This document shows, piece by piece, positions 1 through 8,176 of a stretch of 64,000 nt of DNA. The notes below the pieces were generated by a model, which did not search any database, had not been told where the DNA came from, and saw nothing but the letters and a program-made list of their open reading frames with translations. Position numbers and translations under genes: made by a program. The DNA lies in assembly GCF_021272385.1 (NCBI RefSeq), contig NZ_JAJSDZ010000010.1, positions 868,001 through 932,000 of the forward strand, written 5' to 3'. The DNA comes from Vibrio salinus. GTDB taxonomy: Bacteria > Pseudomonadota > Gammaproteobacteria > Enterobacterales > Vibrionaceae. Numbering within the stretch: position 1 is the first letter of the stretch; the number at the start of each line of letters is the position of its first letter.

Positions 1-30
1 TCCAATGATTAGATAGGAAAGGAAGGAATA

Positions 31-1500
31 TTAAAGAAACCGTTTTGCTGTGTATTTTGGACGCATGAAGTTTTCTACATTTAAGATCTCGGACAATTGA
101 TCTTCGGAAAGTAAACCACGTTCCAGAACCACTTCTTTTACACTTCTGCCGGTTTCGGCACAGATTTTTCCAACAATATCACCCTGATGGTGACCAATAT
201 ATGGGTTTAGATAAGTGACAATACCAATTGAATTAAATACGTAGCCTTCGCAAATTTCTTTGTTAACAGTGATATCGTTAACGCACTTATCTCTCAGGGT
301 CTTACAAGCATTTGCCAGTATCGAAACGGATTCAAACATACATTGAGCAATCACAGGTTCCATGACATTAAGTTGTAATTGACCACCTTCGGCTGCGAAT
401 GAAACAGTCGTATCATTACCAACTACTTTAAAACATACCTGATTGACCACTTCCGGTAAGACAGGGTTAACCTTAGCAGGCATAATGGACGAACCCGCCT
501 GTAACTCAGGAAGATTGATTTCATTCAGTCCGGTACGCGGGCCAGAGGAGAGCAGACGTAAGTCATTGCAGACTTTCGATAATTTTACTGCTAAACGTTT
601 AAGTGCCCCATGTGCCATGACGTAGGCACCGCAATCGGATGTCGCCTCAATAAGATCTTCAGCCGGAGTTACATTAAGCCCCGAAATTTCAGCAAGATAT
701 CCAACTGCAAGTTTTTGGTAACCCGGAGGCGTATTTAGCCCTGTTCCGATTGCTGTTGCGCCTAAGTTAACTTCAAGAAGCAGTTTCGAAATGTATTCGA
801 GGTTTTTAATTTCTTCTTTAAGTGTAATATCCCAGGCATGAAACTCCTGACCGACAGTCATCGGAACGGCATCCTGTAACTGAGTGCGGCCCATTTTCAG
901 GATATCAACGAATTCTTCGGCTTTTTCTGCAAATCCTTCACGAAGATACTGAATGGTGGTGATTAACTGTTGGATACTATTATAGACAGCAATACGGAAC
1001 CCAGTCGGATATGCGCAGTTAGTTGATTGACTCTTATTGACATGATCATTTGGGTTTACAAATTGGTATTCACCCTTTTGTTTTCCCATCAGCTCTAATG
1101 CCAGATTGGCGATAACTTCATTGGTATTCATATTGACAGAAGTTCCGGCTCCGCCCTGATAGGCATCTATAGGAAACTGATCCATGCATTTGCCGGTTTT
1201 CAACATCAGATCGCATGCCTGAATAATGAAATCTGCTATCTGGCTTGGTATGACGCCTAATTTCCGGTTTGCAAGCGCAGCAGCTTTTTTGATCATTACC
1301 ATACCGCGGACCATTTCTGGTATATCAGAGACTTTTTGCTCGGATATAGAAAAGTTCTCGATTGCTCTTAAAGTATGAATACCGTAATAAGCATTATTGG
1401 GAACGAGTCTCTCGCCTAATAAATCCTCCTCTAATCGTGTTGTAGCGATTTCTTTATCTGTCATTTTTGACGTTGATACGTTAGATAGCGCAGCCATCAT
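31..1500 (-). CDS. aspA: Aspartate ammonia-lyase (aspartase)
   Basis: Cytoplasmic enzyme that deaminates L-aspartate reversibly to fumarate and ammonia, feeding anaerobic fumarate respiration. The 489-residue product aligns along its length with E. coli AspA (about 478 aa). The fumarase/aspartase signature [11 protein letters not shown] is near residues 336-346, and the substrate-binding stretch [13 protein letters not shown] is present. A precedes-start sequence AAGGAACC supports the tandem ATGATG start at 1500; the first 16 or so residues are an extension relative to E. coli. One oddity: the near-invariant Asp of the STND motif is Cys here (residue 162, motif STNCAYPTG). Family assignment is secure; whether this copy is fully active is less so, and it may be a second aspartase. 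Confidence 0.95.
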   Translation of the reverse strand: MMAALSNVSTSKMTDKEIATTRLEEDLLGERLVPNNAYYGIHTLRAIENFSISEQKVSDIPEMVRGMVMIKKAAALANRKLGVIPSQIADFIIQACDLMLKTGKCMDQFPIDAYQGGAGTSVNMNTNEVIANLALELMGKQKGEYQFVNPNDHVNKSQSTNCAYPTGFRIAVYNSIQQLITTIQYLREGFAEKAEEFVDILKMGRTQLQDAVPMTVGQEFHAWDITLKEEIKNLEYISKLLLEVNLGATAIGTGLNTPPGYQKLAVGYLAEISGLNVTPAEDLIEATSDCGAYVMAHGALKRLAVKLSKVCNDLRLLSSGPRTGLNEINLPELQAGSSIMPAKVNPVLPEVVNQVCFKVVGNDTTVSFAAEGGQLQLNVMEPVIAQCMFESVSILANACKTLRDKCVNDITVNKEICEGYVFNSIGIVTYLNPYIGHHQGDIVGKICAETGRSVKEVVLERGLLSEDQLSEILNVENFMRPKYTAKRFL

Positions 1501-1909
1501 TATTTAGGTTCCTTGCATATATTGAGAATAACAATGTCTTTATTAGTAGTTATTGACGTATTTATGTTTTTACAGAAACCCGTTCTCTAGGCATATAGTC
1601 GGGAAATAGGCCCGGCTGAAAGTCATATACTAACGTAAAATATCGGTAGGATCTTCATTTATATACAAATTTTTATGCTGAATTTTATTAATTATCCACG
1701 TTAATCGTTTGCTTTTTAAATAATATTTATTTTAATTGCATTTTTATGTGTGAATTTTTAATTATATTAAAAATAGGGGAATATTCTTAAATAATCTCTA
1801 TTTATTAAGAGATAATGTTGAATGTGATATTCAGGCTCACCGGGTGGGCATTTTTTGAAAAAATAAAATGGGGAGCATGGCTGCTCCCTTAAAAAAGGTG
1901 TTTGAGATG
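1501..1909. other. AT-rich intergenic region upstream of aspA
   Basis: About 400 bases with no credible gene. It must carry the aspA promoter on the minus strand, and it holds the terminator of the pduX transcript at 1853-1890. I see long A/T runs but no operator I can name. Confidence 0.5.
1853..1890 (-). terminator. Rho-independent terminator of the cobD-pduX transcript
   Basis: On the minus strand a perfect 7-bp stem GGGAGCA/TGCTCCC with a 4-base loop is followed by a T-rich tract (CATTTTATTTTTT). It lies just past the stop of the 65-aa gene, closing the cobD-pduX unit. Confidence 0.75.
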
Positions 1910-2107
1910 TCATCTCCAGTCATCGTCAACGTCAATATATGGGCTTCCCTCTGGTGCAAAAGGGTCATTTTCGCGGGGATGTCCAAGTTGTTCGCGAATG
2001 TTGTCCAGTTGTTTTTCTAGTCTGTTTACCCGTTGATAATCGCCTTCAGAACAGGCGATAAATATCTGTCTTTCCAGTGAATCAATACGATCCTGCATTG
2101 TCATCAT
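1910..2107 (-). CDS. Small acidic coiled-coil protein, function unknown
   Basis: A 65-residue protein starting MMTMQDRIDSLERQ. The start at 2107 is chosen because a near-perfect Shine-Dalgarno (AAAGGAGGT) sits 6 bases upstream; the in-frame extension to 2188 lacks one. The first 45 residues are charged heptad-like helix (IDSLERQ, VNRLEKQLDNIREQLG). The tail is acidic and ends in DVDDDWR. There is no signal peptide or membrane segment. It lies 81 bases after pduX and before a terminator, so it is probably co-transcribed with cobD and pduX. I do not recognise the family. Confidence 0.65.
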   Translation of the reverse strand: MMTMQDRIDSLERQIFIACSEGDYQRVNRLEKQLDNIREQLGHPRENDPFAPEGSPYIDVDDDWR

Positions 2108-2188
2108 ATCGAACCTCCTTTCACTATGTGTTAAACAAAACCACATGGCTTCATTTTTAGTGTAGAAGATAAATCGAAAGAAAGGCAA

Positions 2189-3049
2189 TCAGGAAATGCC
2201 TCCGGATATCATTTTTACCTTATGGTGTACGTTGTAGTATTTGAGACATCCAGCTTTCTTTAACTGGCTAAGGACGGAATCAATATTGTGTTTTTTTTCC
2301 TCATATATGAGCCCGATAATACTGCCACTGTGTGCAATGCACAGTCCAGGAAGATCGTTGTTTTCACAGCATTTTTCTATCTGGCTGAAGAGAGGGTTGG
2401 CCGAGATCTTTTGATGTGCCTGAGCACTTACCGTTGTTGCATGACCAATTTTGTTGATATCAGACGATTTAATTCCCTGTTCAAATAGAGACAGTGCTTC
2501 ATTCAGGGAAGGCTGCGAGGTGATGAGTTGCTTTTTTCTGCTGATGTTATGAAAATCTCTGGTTAATACGGTTCTTTCCGGCTCAAGGACCAAAATAGAA
2601 GGAAACGATTTCAGAGTATACTGTTGATATAGGTGTCCGCTAGTGTGCTCAAAGAGAGCCAGACCCTTAAACATGACACCGTCACTTGGTTCGATGCGCG
2701 TTGTTAGCTCGGCGATTTTTCCCGGTGCTATGGTGTGTTTGAAATAACGGGACAGGGCGACTACCGTGGCACTCATATCTGCCGTGCTACTGGCGTAACC
2801 TTTCGCAACCGGTAAATCGGAAGAATGATGAATATTGAGGGTATGACGATACGCCAAATCAACGCCCAAATGTTGTAACGTCAGCTGAATCGTTTGTTCA
2901 ATAAGCGGTGGCAAACAGGAATCTTGTCGTCCGTCTTCAATGCGGATTCGGCTAAAGCGGTTTATCGGGCAGGAAATCAGTTTTTCACTTCCCATCATCC
3001 ATCCCTGTAGCAATTCACCACAAGTACCGGGGCATTGTGCTTCGTACAT
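2189..3049 (-). CDS. pduX: L-threonine kinase PduX (GHMP family)
   Basis: Phosphorylates L-threonine to L-threonine O-3-phosphate, the precursor of the (R)-1-amino-2-propanol phosphate linker of cobalamin. The 286-residue protein begins MYEAQCPGTCGELLQGWMMG, matching the start of Salmonella PduX. It has the GHMP ATP-binding motif PVAKGYASSTADMSA at about residues 85-99. Three bases separate it from the upstream cobD, whose product uses the compound PduX makes, so the pair forms a two-step module. Unlike in Salmonella it is not next to pdu microcompartment genes here. Confidence 0.92.
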   Translation of the reverse strand: MYEAQCPGTCGELLQGWMMGSEKLISCPINRFSRIRIEDGRQDSCLPPLIEQTIQLTLQHLGVDLAYRHTLNIHHSSDLPVAKGYASSTADMSATVVALSRYFKHTIAPGKIAELTTRIEPSDGVMFKGLALFEHTSGHLYQQYTLKSFPSILVLEPERTVLTRDFHNISRKKQLITSQPSLNEALSLFEQGIKSSDINKIGHATTVSAQAHQKISANPLFSQIEKCCENNDLPGLCIAHSGSIIGLIYEEKKHNIDSVLSQLKKAGCLKYYNVHHKVKMISGGIS

Positions 3050-3052
3050 TGA

Positions 3053-4129
3053 CTAATTCAGAACCAGTTTAAGTGCCGATACCAGATGTTGATTGTCTTC
3101 GGGAGAGCGAATGGCCACCCGGTAAAAGTGGCGGCTCAGGCCAATGTAGTTTTCACAACTGCGAATCAGGATATGGTGGGCTAAGAGTGCTTTCTGTAAG
3201 TCAACGGAGTCCGCATTCAATTTGAAAAAAACATAATTGGCGGAGGGTTTCCAGACTGTGATACCGGGAATTTGGTTCATTGCCTCATAAAGGTATGCCT
3301 GCTGCGTCTGCAACCATTGTGTTGTGATGCGCTGGTAGTCTGGATCGGAAAAAATATGCTCACCGGCAATCGCTGCAAAGGTATTGATTGTCCATGGTTT
3401 CTGGTAGGTCAGCATCTTTGTAATCAGGGCGGTGTTTCCGGAAAGTAGGTAACCTAACCGAAGCCCCGGAATTGCGAAATATTTGGTGAGGGAGCGCAAA
3501 ATGGTGAGATAAGCACTGCGTGCTAAGGAATGAGCAGAGGAAGGGACATCCGGAACAAAGTCCATGAATGACTCATCAAGCATAAGGTGAATATGCCGTT
3601 TTTCACAAACGTCTATGATATCGGCCAGTAATGACGGTTCGATAAGTTGTCCTGTTGGGTTATTCGGTGTGCACAGAAACAGGCAGTCGATGTCGTCGGT
3701 CAGAACATCCAGAATGTCACGGGTAACCTGAAACTGATGCGCTTCGCTTAAACTGTGTGTCCTGATGTCGCATCCGGCCTGAGTCAACGCTCGCCGGTAT
3801 TCACCGAAACTCGGCTCGACCAGCAGAGCTTTACGGGGCGAAATGGCCGTTACCCAGTCATAGATAAGTTCCGTCGCGCCATTACCGGCAAGGATGTTTT
3901 CCGGATTTTGCCGGCAATGCGAGGCGAGCGATCGGTACAGGTTGTGATAGTCGATGTCCGGGTAGTGCTCGGCTTTGTCCAGATGTTGAATGATCATCGC
4001 TTTGAGGTAAGGAGGCATCCCATTTGGGTTGATATTGGCGCTGAAATCCATCAGCTTGTTTTCATCTAAATGGAACTGCTGCGCCATTTGGCGGGTATTT
4101 CCCCCATGCTGTCCACTTTTTACGATCAT
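3053..4129 (-). CDS. cobD: L-threonine O-3-phosphate decarboxylase CobD
   Basis: PLP enzyme of the aminotransferase fold that decarboxylates L-threonine phosphate to (R)-1-amino-2-propanol O-2-phosphate, which CbiB joins to cobyric acid. The protein has 358 residues, close to Salmonella CobD (364). The PLP-binding lysine is K216 in RSLTKYFAIPGLRLGY. The N-terminal HGGN and the FSANINPNG segment are typical, and the start is supported by AGGAGAAAGA. It is first gene of the minus-strand unit cobD-pduX-small gene, and the leader carries a possible cobalamin-responsive structure. Confidence 0.93.
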   Translation of the reverse strand: MIVKSGQHGGNTRQMAQQFHLDENKLMDFSANINPNGMPPYLKAMIIQHLDKAEHYPDIDYHNLYRSLASHCRQNPENILAGNGATELIYDWVTAISPRKALLVEPSFGEYRRALTQAGCDIRTHSLSEAHQFQVTRDILDVLTDDIDCLFLCTPNNPTGQLIEPSLLADIIDVCEKRHIHLMLDESFMDFVPDVPSSAHSLARSAYLTILRSLTKYFAIPGLRLGYLLSGNTALITKMLTYQKPWTINTFAAIAGEHIFSDPDYQRITTQWLQTQQAYLYEAMNQIPGITVWKPSANYVFFKLNADSVDLQKALLAHHILIRSCENYIGLSRHFYRVAIRSPEDNQHLVSALKLVLN

Positions 4130-4164
4130 TCTTTCTCCTGCGCTATCGCTGCATGGGGCGATCT

Positions 4165-4310
4165 CAGCCTGAACATTGGGTCAGGCTGGCATCCCGGAAG
4201 TAAATTCATAGTTATCAGACGGTAAGCCTATGTTATTGTCCGGTACAGAACAACTGATTTATCGTCAGCGGTGGCGATGTTCTGGCTGAAGTAACTATTC
4301 CCAACAAGCA
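4165..4310 (-). promoter_or_regulatory. Possible cobalamin riboswitch / structured leader of cobD
   Basis: Read on the minus strand, the leader holds GGGAA (about 4304-4298) and CGCCACCGCTGACGATAA, which resembles the riboswitch core CCCGCAACGGTAA. Then comes TTACTTCCGGGATGCCAGCC (about 4183-4203), resembling the B12 box. A perfect 8-bp inverted repeat CAGCCTGA/TCAGGCTG (4165-4172 and 4181-4188) overlaps the end of that box, as an expression platform would. The match is degenerate, so this is a candidate only. Confidence 0.4.
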
Positions 4311-4470
4311 TTTCTTTGTCATTGTTGCTCTAATATAAACCGATATGGTTCTCACATGTACAGACAAAAGCCAATTATCATTTCATTGTCCATAATTAAT
4401 ATGTTTTTTGAAATAAAATACTATAAATCATGATCTTACTATTAAAATTTGTCTATCAGTGTTTGTTAAT

Positions 4471-4488
4471 TGTCCTGATATATGGACA
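4471..4488. promoter_or_regulatory. Palindromic site upstream of the PTS regulator gene
   Basis: Inverted repeat TGTCC-N8-GGACA, 147 bases before the regulator ATG. The same site and spacing recur in the duplicated copy at 6939-6956, while much of the sequence around it has diverged. That conservation suggests an operator or activator site for the locus. Confidence 0.45.
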
Positions 4489-4617
4489 CTATTTAGTATT
4501 GTGTCTTTATAAAATTTTTCTTATCTTGACGATGATAGTTTTCGCACCAAAGCCGCTTATTAAAAAGAAATATTGAACGATTAATCATTGCTCTGTAACT
4601 AAAGGTAAAAATTAAAA

Positions 4618-6177
4618 ATGATTACCTCACGACAACATAAATTATTACGCTTCCTGCTACAACAGCGGGAGTATGTCACCTTATTCAATCTGGCAGAACA
4701 ATTTAGTGTGTCGAAAAAAACTATCCAACGTGATCTGAATATTATTAATGATTACTTAGTTGATTCGAACGTTCAGGTGGATAAAAAAGTGGGAGCCGGT
4801 GTCTTGCTGTTGGCTGAAAATGCGGCTGACTTCCTACAACTGGAAATGCAGCTCAATGGTGAAAGTGAGGATGCAGATAGCATTATGAGTCATGCCCGTA
4901 GGATAAAAATTGTTTCTTGGTTACTGAGTGAGACGCCAAAAGAAACGTCAATCAATAAGCTGTCAGAACGTTTTTATATAAGTAATGCATCTGTTGTTAA
5001 TGACCTAAAAATTATTGAAGACTGGATAACTCCTCTAGGATTGCAGCTAATTCGTAGCCAAAGTGGTACCCGAATTCAAGGCAATGAAAACGATGTTAGG
5101 CAGGCGATGGCTGCGTTGATTAACGGGTTAATTAACTATCAGGATCCTGGTCTTGTGAATCATTCACGGTTGGATGCGGGTAGCTATAAAGCATTGGTTG
5201 AATATTTTGGTGAGGACGAAGTTGACTTTGTTCAGGTTCTACTGCAGGAAATGGAACAGGAACTGTCATATCCATTAGGTGAAGCTTACTACATCAATAT
5301 TTTTACTCACATTTTGATTATGATGCGCCGCCGTACCAGAGGGAATCTGCTGGATAATCCAGTCCATGTGTCCCGACAACCTTTGAAGGACCCGGTATTC
5401 TTAGTGGCGGGTAAGATGGTGGAAAAAATTGAGCAACACATGGCATTATCCTTACCGGAAGATGAAGTGTGGTTTATCTATCAATACATTATTTCATCAG
5501 GTGTTTTGGTCATTGAAAATCACAGTAGCAGTTTTTTACATTCCGAGCTGTTTAGTGATGAGGCACGTGATATTACATCGAATTTAGTGAGGAGCTTTTC
5601 ACGGTTAATCAACATTGAACTTAGCAATGATAAACAATTGTATGATGGACTCGTCGTTCATATTCGGCCATTAATTAATCGACTTCATTATCATATTAAT
5701 ATCCGCAATCCTTTACTGGACGATATTAAAAGTGAATTGGCGGATGTCTATCGCTTAACACATATTGCGGCAGAAAATGTCTTTATTCGCTGTGCTCAAC
5801 AAAGAGTTTCTGATGATGAAGTCGGTTATCTGACCGTTCATTTTCAGGCTGCTATTGAACGGCAAATTACGCATAAGCGTGTGTTGCTGGTCTGTTCTAC
5901 CGGAATTGGTACATCGCACTTGTTGAAAAGTCGTATTTTACGTGCATTTCCCGATTGGGAAATCGTTGCAGCAGTGCCAGCCAGTAATTTACAAAGTGTT
6001 AACCAGAAAATGGCACCGGATCTTGTTATCTCAACTATTCATGTGCCAGAGATTGACACACCAGTGGTGTATGTTACCGCATTTCTTAATGATGCGGATC
6101 TCCAGCGTATTACTGAAACACTAATCACAGAGAAACTGCATCAGATAAGTGATGCTCACACTGTTACTCAATCTTGA
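4618..6177 (+). CDS. PRD-containing PTS transcriptional regulator (BglG/MtlR type)
   Basis: A 519-residue multidomain regulator expected to control the adjacent PTS and sugar genes. N-terminal helix-turn-helix segments occupy roughly residues 1-60 and 85-150 (FNLAEQFSVSKKTIQRDL; INKLSERFYISNASVVNDL). Two PTS regulation domains follow, with conserved histidines (NIFTHILIMMRRR; HIRPLINRLHYH). An EIIB-like domain near residues 415-500 has the phosphocysteine in VCSTGIGTS. The EIIA-like domain found at the C-terminus of many MtlR/LicR proteins is missing; a free EIIA gene begins 23 bases downstream. HTH domains indicate DNA binding rather than RNA antitermination. Activity is presumably set by phosphorylation through the PTS; the target sites are inferred. 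Confidence 0.9.
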   Translation: MITSRQHKLLRFLLQQREYVTLFNLAEQFSVSKKTIQRDLNIINDYLVDSNVQVDKKVGAGVLLLAENAADFLQLEMQLNGESEDADSIMSHARRIKIVSWLLSETPKETSINKLSERFYISNASVVNDLKIIEDWITPLGLQLIRSQSGTRIQGNENDVRQAMAALINGLINYQDPGLVNHSRLDAGSYKALVEYFGEDEVDFVQVLLQEMEQELSYPLGEAYYINIFTHILIMMRRRTRGNLLDNPVHVSRQPLKDPVFLVAGKMVEKIEQHMALSLPEDEVWFIYQYIISSGVLVIENHSSSFLHSELFSDEARDITSNLVRSFSRLINIELSNDKQLYDGLVVHIRPLINRLHYHINIRNPLLDDIKSELADVYRLTHIAAENVFIRCAQQRVSDDEVGYLTVHFQAAIERQITHKRVLLVCSTGIGTSHLLKSRILRAFPDWEIVAAVPASNLQSVNQKMAPDLVISTIHVPEIDTPVVYVTAFLNDADLQRITETLITEKLHQISDAHTVTQS

Positions 6178-6200
6178 TTTTATTTTAATGAAGTTGGTAT

Positions 6201-6668
6201 ATGAATATTTCAAAAGTACTTAATGTAAAACACATAAAATTAGATATGGTTGCTAAAACGAAAGAAGAAGCAATTGCAGAATTAACAGATTTATTAGTAC
6301 AGGATGGCTGTGTGAACAATAAGGGGGACTTTCTTCGGGATGTCTGGCTGCGCGAGGAGCAAGGTCCTACTGGATTTGAAAATCATATCGCGATCCCGCA
6401 TGGACAATCATCCGCAGTAGCTCATACTTCATTGGCGATTGGACGTACTCCCCATGTCATTCCCTGGGAAACTATGGATGGCATCGATATTCGCTGCATT
6501 ATTTTATATGCTGTTTGTTTAAGGGAAAAAAATACGACTTCTATTCGTTTATTGAAACAAATTTCAAGTGCGTTAGCTGATGAGGAAATAATCGCTCAGT
6601 TACTGGAAGAAAACGACCCTCAAAATATTGTTGAAATTTTTAATACGCAAGCAGAAGTTGGTGATTAA
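6201..6668 (+). CDS. PTS sugar transporter subunit IIA, fructose family (copy 1)
   Basis: Soluble phosphocarrier that passes phosphate from HPr to EIIB. The 155 residues form a single PTS_EIIA type-2 domain with the active histidine H67 in HIAIPHG. It follows the regulator by 23 bases and may also act on it, since the regulator lacks its own IIA domain. About three quarters of its residues match the second copy at 7268-7735. The duplication has left this copy separated from EIIB and EIIC by more than 1 kb. Confidence 0.92.
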   Translation: MNISKVLNVKHIKLDMVAKTKEEAIAELTDLLVQDGCVNNKGDFLRDVWLREEQGPTGFENHIAIPHGQSSAVAHTSLAIGRTPHVIPWETMDGIDIRCIILYAVCLREKNTTSIRLLKQISSALADEEIIAQLLEENDPQNIVEIFNTQAEVGD

Positions 6669-6690
6669 CTGTAACTATTTATTATTTTCT

Positions 6691-6925
6691 CTTAGTCTTG
6701 AACGAAGTGCTTTAACACCGGGAACTTTCTCAAAATCCACTATTATTATGTTGTTAATCACTGCTGTAGTTTCTTTAATATACTCATGCTCTATATGTCT
6801 TTTACCTGTTCGTTCTGGCGAGCAGCGGTCGTTTTTTATCGTAATAAAATAGTTGAATACATCCAAATGTTACTTCTAGAGACGAAAGTCTTATGAGTGA
6901 AGCACCTACTATATGATTAAATAAC
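6691..6925. other. Unexplained spacer inside the duplicated PTS region
   Basis: Sequence between the end of the first EIIA block and the start of the duplicated promoter. It resembles neither copy of the repeat. Short ORFs cover it on both strands (minus-strand 6675-6866, 63 codons), but neither has a ribosome binding site or a recognisable family. It may be a remnant of whatever lay beyond the original unit. Confidence 0.4.
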
Positions 6926-6938
6926 AGTGTTTGTCACT

Positions 6939-6956
6939 TGTCCTGATATATGGACA
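6939..6956. promoter_or_regulatory. Second copy of the TGTCC-N8-GGACA palindrome
   Basis: Both arms and the 8-base centre are unchanged relative to 4471-4488, and the site lies 151 bases before the pseudogene ATG. It may now drive the EIIA2-EIIB-EIIC-epimerase genes. Confidence 0.45.
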
Positions 6957-7089
6957 CGATTTAGTATTGTGGCCTTATGACATTCTCCTTATATTTATAA
7001 TCATAGATTCCACACCGGATTAACCATTAAATAGAAACATAAAGCGATTAATAATATTTGTTTGGTTGTAATAAGTGTGAAAAATGAAA

Positions 7090-7245
7090 ATGATTACCGG
7101 ACACAACGTAAATTATTACGCATCTTGGTAATATAATGGGAGTATATCAATTTATTCAATATGGAAAACTTGGTGTGTTATCGAAAAACTAATAACAGAG
7201 AAGCTGTATTTGTAAGTGATGAACATGCTGCTACTCAAATTTTAT
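7090..7245 (+). pseudogene. Remnant of a duplicated PRD regulator
   Basis: The first 100 or so bases match the start of the intact regulator (ATGATTACC, then CATAAATTATTACGC-like sequence through TCGAAAAAC), with frame-breaking changes such as an early stop. The sequence then jumps to the last 55 or so bases of the same gene (TAATAACAGAGAAGCTG to GCTACTCAA). About 1.4 kb of the gene is missing. The junction falls in a shared ACTA tetranucleotide, which suggests deletion at microhomology. Confidence 0.85.
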
Positions 7246-7267
7246 TCGATGTTAATGAAGGTAGTTT

Positions 7268-7735
7268 ATGGATATTTCAGAAGTACTCAATGCGAAACAT
7301 ATAAAATTAAATATGGTCGCTAAAACTAAAGAAGAAGCAATTGAAGAATTAACAGATTTATTAGTACAGGACGGCTCTGTGATTAACAAAGATGAATTTC
7401 TTCGGGACGTCTGGCTGCGTGAGGATCAAGGTTCCACTGGATTTGAAAACCATATTGCGATCCCACATGGTAAATCCTTGGCAGTAAGCCATACAACATT
7501 GGCCATTGGACGTACTTTGAATGAAATTCCCTGGGAAACTATGGATGGTAGCGATATTCGCTGTGTCATTTTATTTGCTGTCCGTTTGGAAGACCAAAAT
7601 ACAACTCATATGCGTTTATTAACACAAGTTTCAAGTGCTTTGGCTGATGAGGAAATAATCGAGCAGTTACTGAAAGAAAAGGATCCCCAAAACATTATTG
7701 ACATTTTTAATACAGAATCAGACGTTGCTGCCTAA
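7268..7735 (+). CDS. PTS sugar transporter subunit IIA, fructose family (copy 2)
   Basis: A 155-residue paralogue of the protein at 6201-6668, with phosphohistidine H67 in HIAIPHG retained. Differences between the copies cluster outside the active-site stretch (for example the C-terminal tail and residues 84-87), so both are probably functional. This copy is 64 bases upstream of EIIB and is the likelier partner for transport. A simple reading is that one copy serves transport and the other regulation, but that is inference. Confidence 0.92.
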   Translation: MDISEVLNAKHIKLNMVAKTKEEAIEELTDLLVQDGSVINKDEFLRDVWLREDQGSTGFENHIAIPHGKSLAVSHTTLAIGRTLNEIPWETMDGSDIRCVILFAVRLEDQNTTHMRLLTQVSSALADEEIIEQLLKEKDPQNIIDIFNTESDVAA

Positions 7736-7799
7736 GACTAAATATTTATTATTTTGAATTAACTTTAGCAGACATATAAATAATTTATCGAGGATTAAT

Positions 7800-8117
7800 A
7801 TGAACATTGTTGGAATTTCAGCCTGTACAGTAGGCATCGCTCATACATATATCGCACAAAAGAAAATTGAAATAGCAGCGAAAAAAGCTGGACATAATGC
7901 AAAGATTGAAACTCAGGGTACGATTGGTATTGAGAATCCTTTGACCGCAGATGAGATTGCACAAGCAGATATTGTTCTGTTGGCAGCGGATGTTCAGGTT
8001 TCAGGAGAAGAAAGATTTTCTGGAAAGAAAGTCGTTAAAGTGCCAACAGAAATGGCTGTTAAATCACCAAATAAACTAATCGAAAAACTACAAGAATTAG
8101 TATTAAAAGCTGAGTGA
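7800..8117 (+). CDS. PTS sugar transporter subunit IIB, fructose family
   Basis: Cytosolic 105-residue EIIB domain that receives phosphate from EIIA and passes it to the sugar held by EIIC. The phosphorylated cysteine is C9 in SACTVGIAHTYIA. The family loop usually reads ACPTGIAHT, so the residues after the cysteine are altered (Cys-Thr-Val-Gly). A good ribosome site (CGAGGA) precedes the ATG. It sits between EIIA copy 2 and EIIC. Confidence 0.92.
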   Translation: MNIVGISACTVGIAHTYIAQKKIEIAAKKAGHNAKIETQGTIGIENPLTADEIAQADIVLLAADVQVSGEERFSGKKVVKVPTEMAVKSPNKLIEKLQELVLKAE

Positions 8118-8176
8118 ATTAGTAAAAATAATTTTTCTACTAATTCTTATCCAATAAGAAATAGAGGGTGTTACAT

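Larger units (their letters stand above)
6926..7757 (+). repeat. Diverged tandem copy of the promoter-regulator-EIIA unit
   Basis: From 6926 the sequence re-aligns with 4457 onward: shared CAGTGTTTGT, the TGTCC-N8-GGACA palindrome, TTTAGTATTGTG, then the regulator start codon region. After a large internal deletion it matches the regulator 3' end, the full EIIA gene, and about 20 bases past the EIIA stop (TATTTATTATTTT). The first unit runs 4457-6690. This is a duplication in decay, with one intact EIIA kept. Confidence 0.85.

Noticed and set aside
6675..6866. 63-codon minus-strand ORF in the PTS duplication spacer
   Set aside because: No ribosome site and no family recognised; kept only as unexplained spacer.
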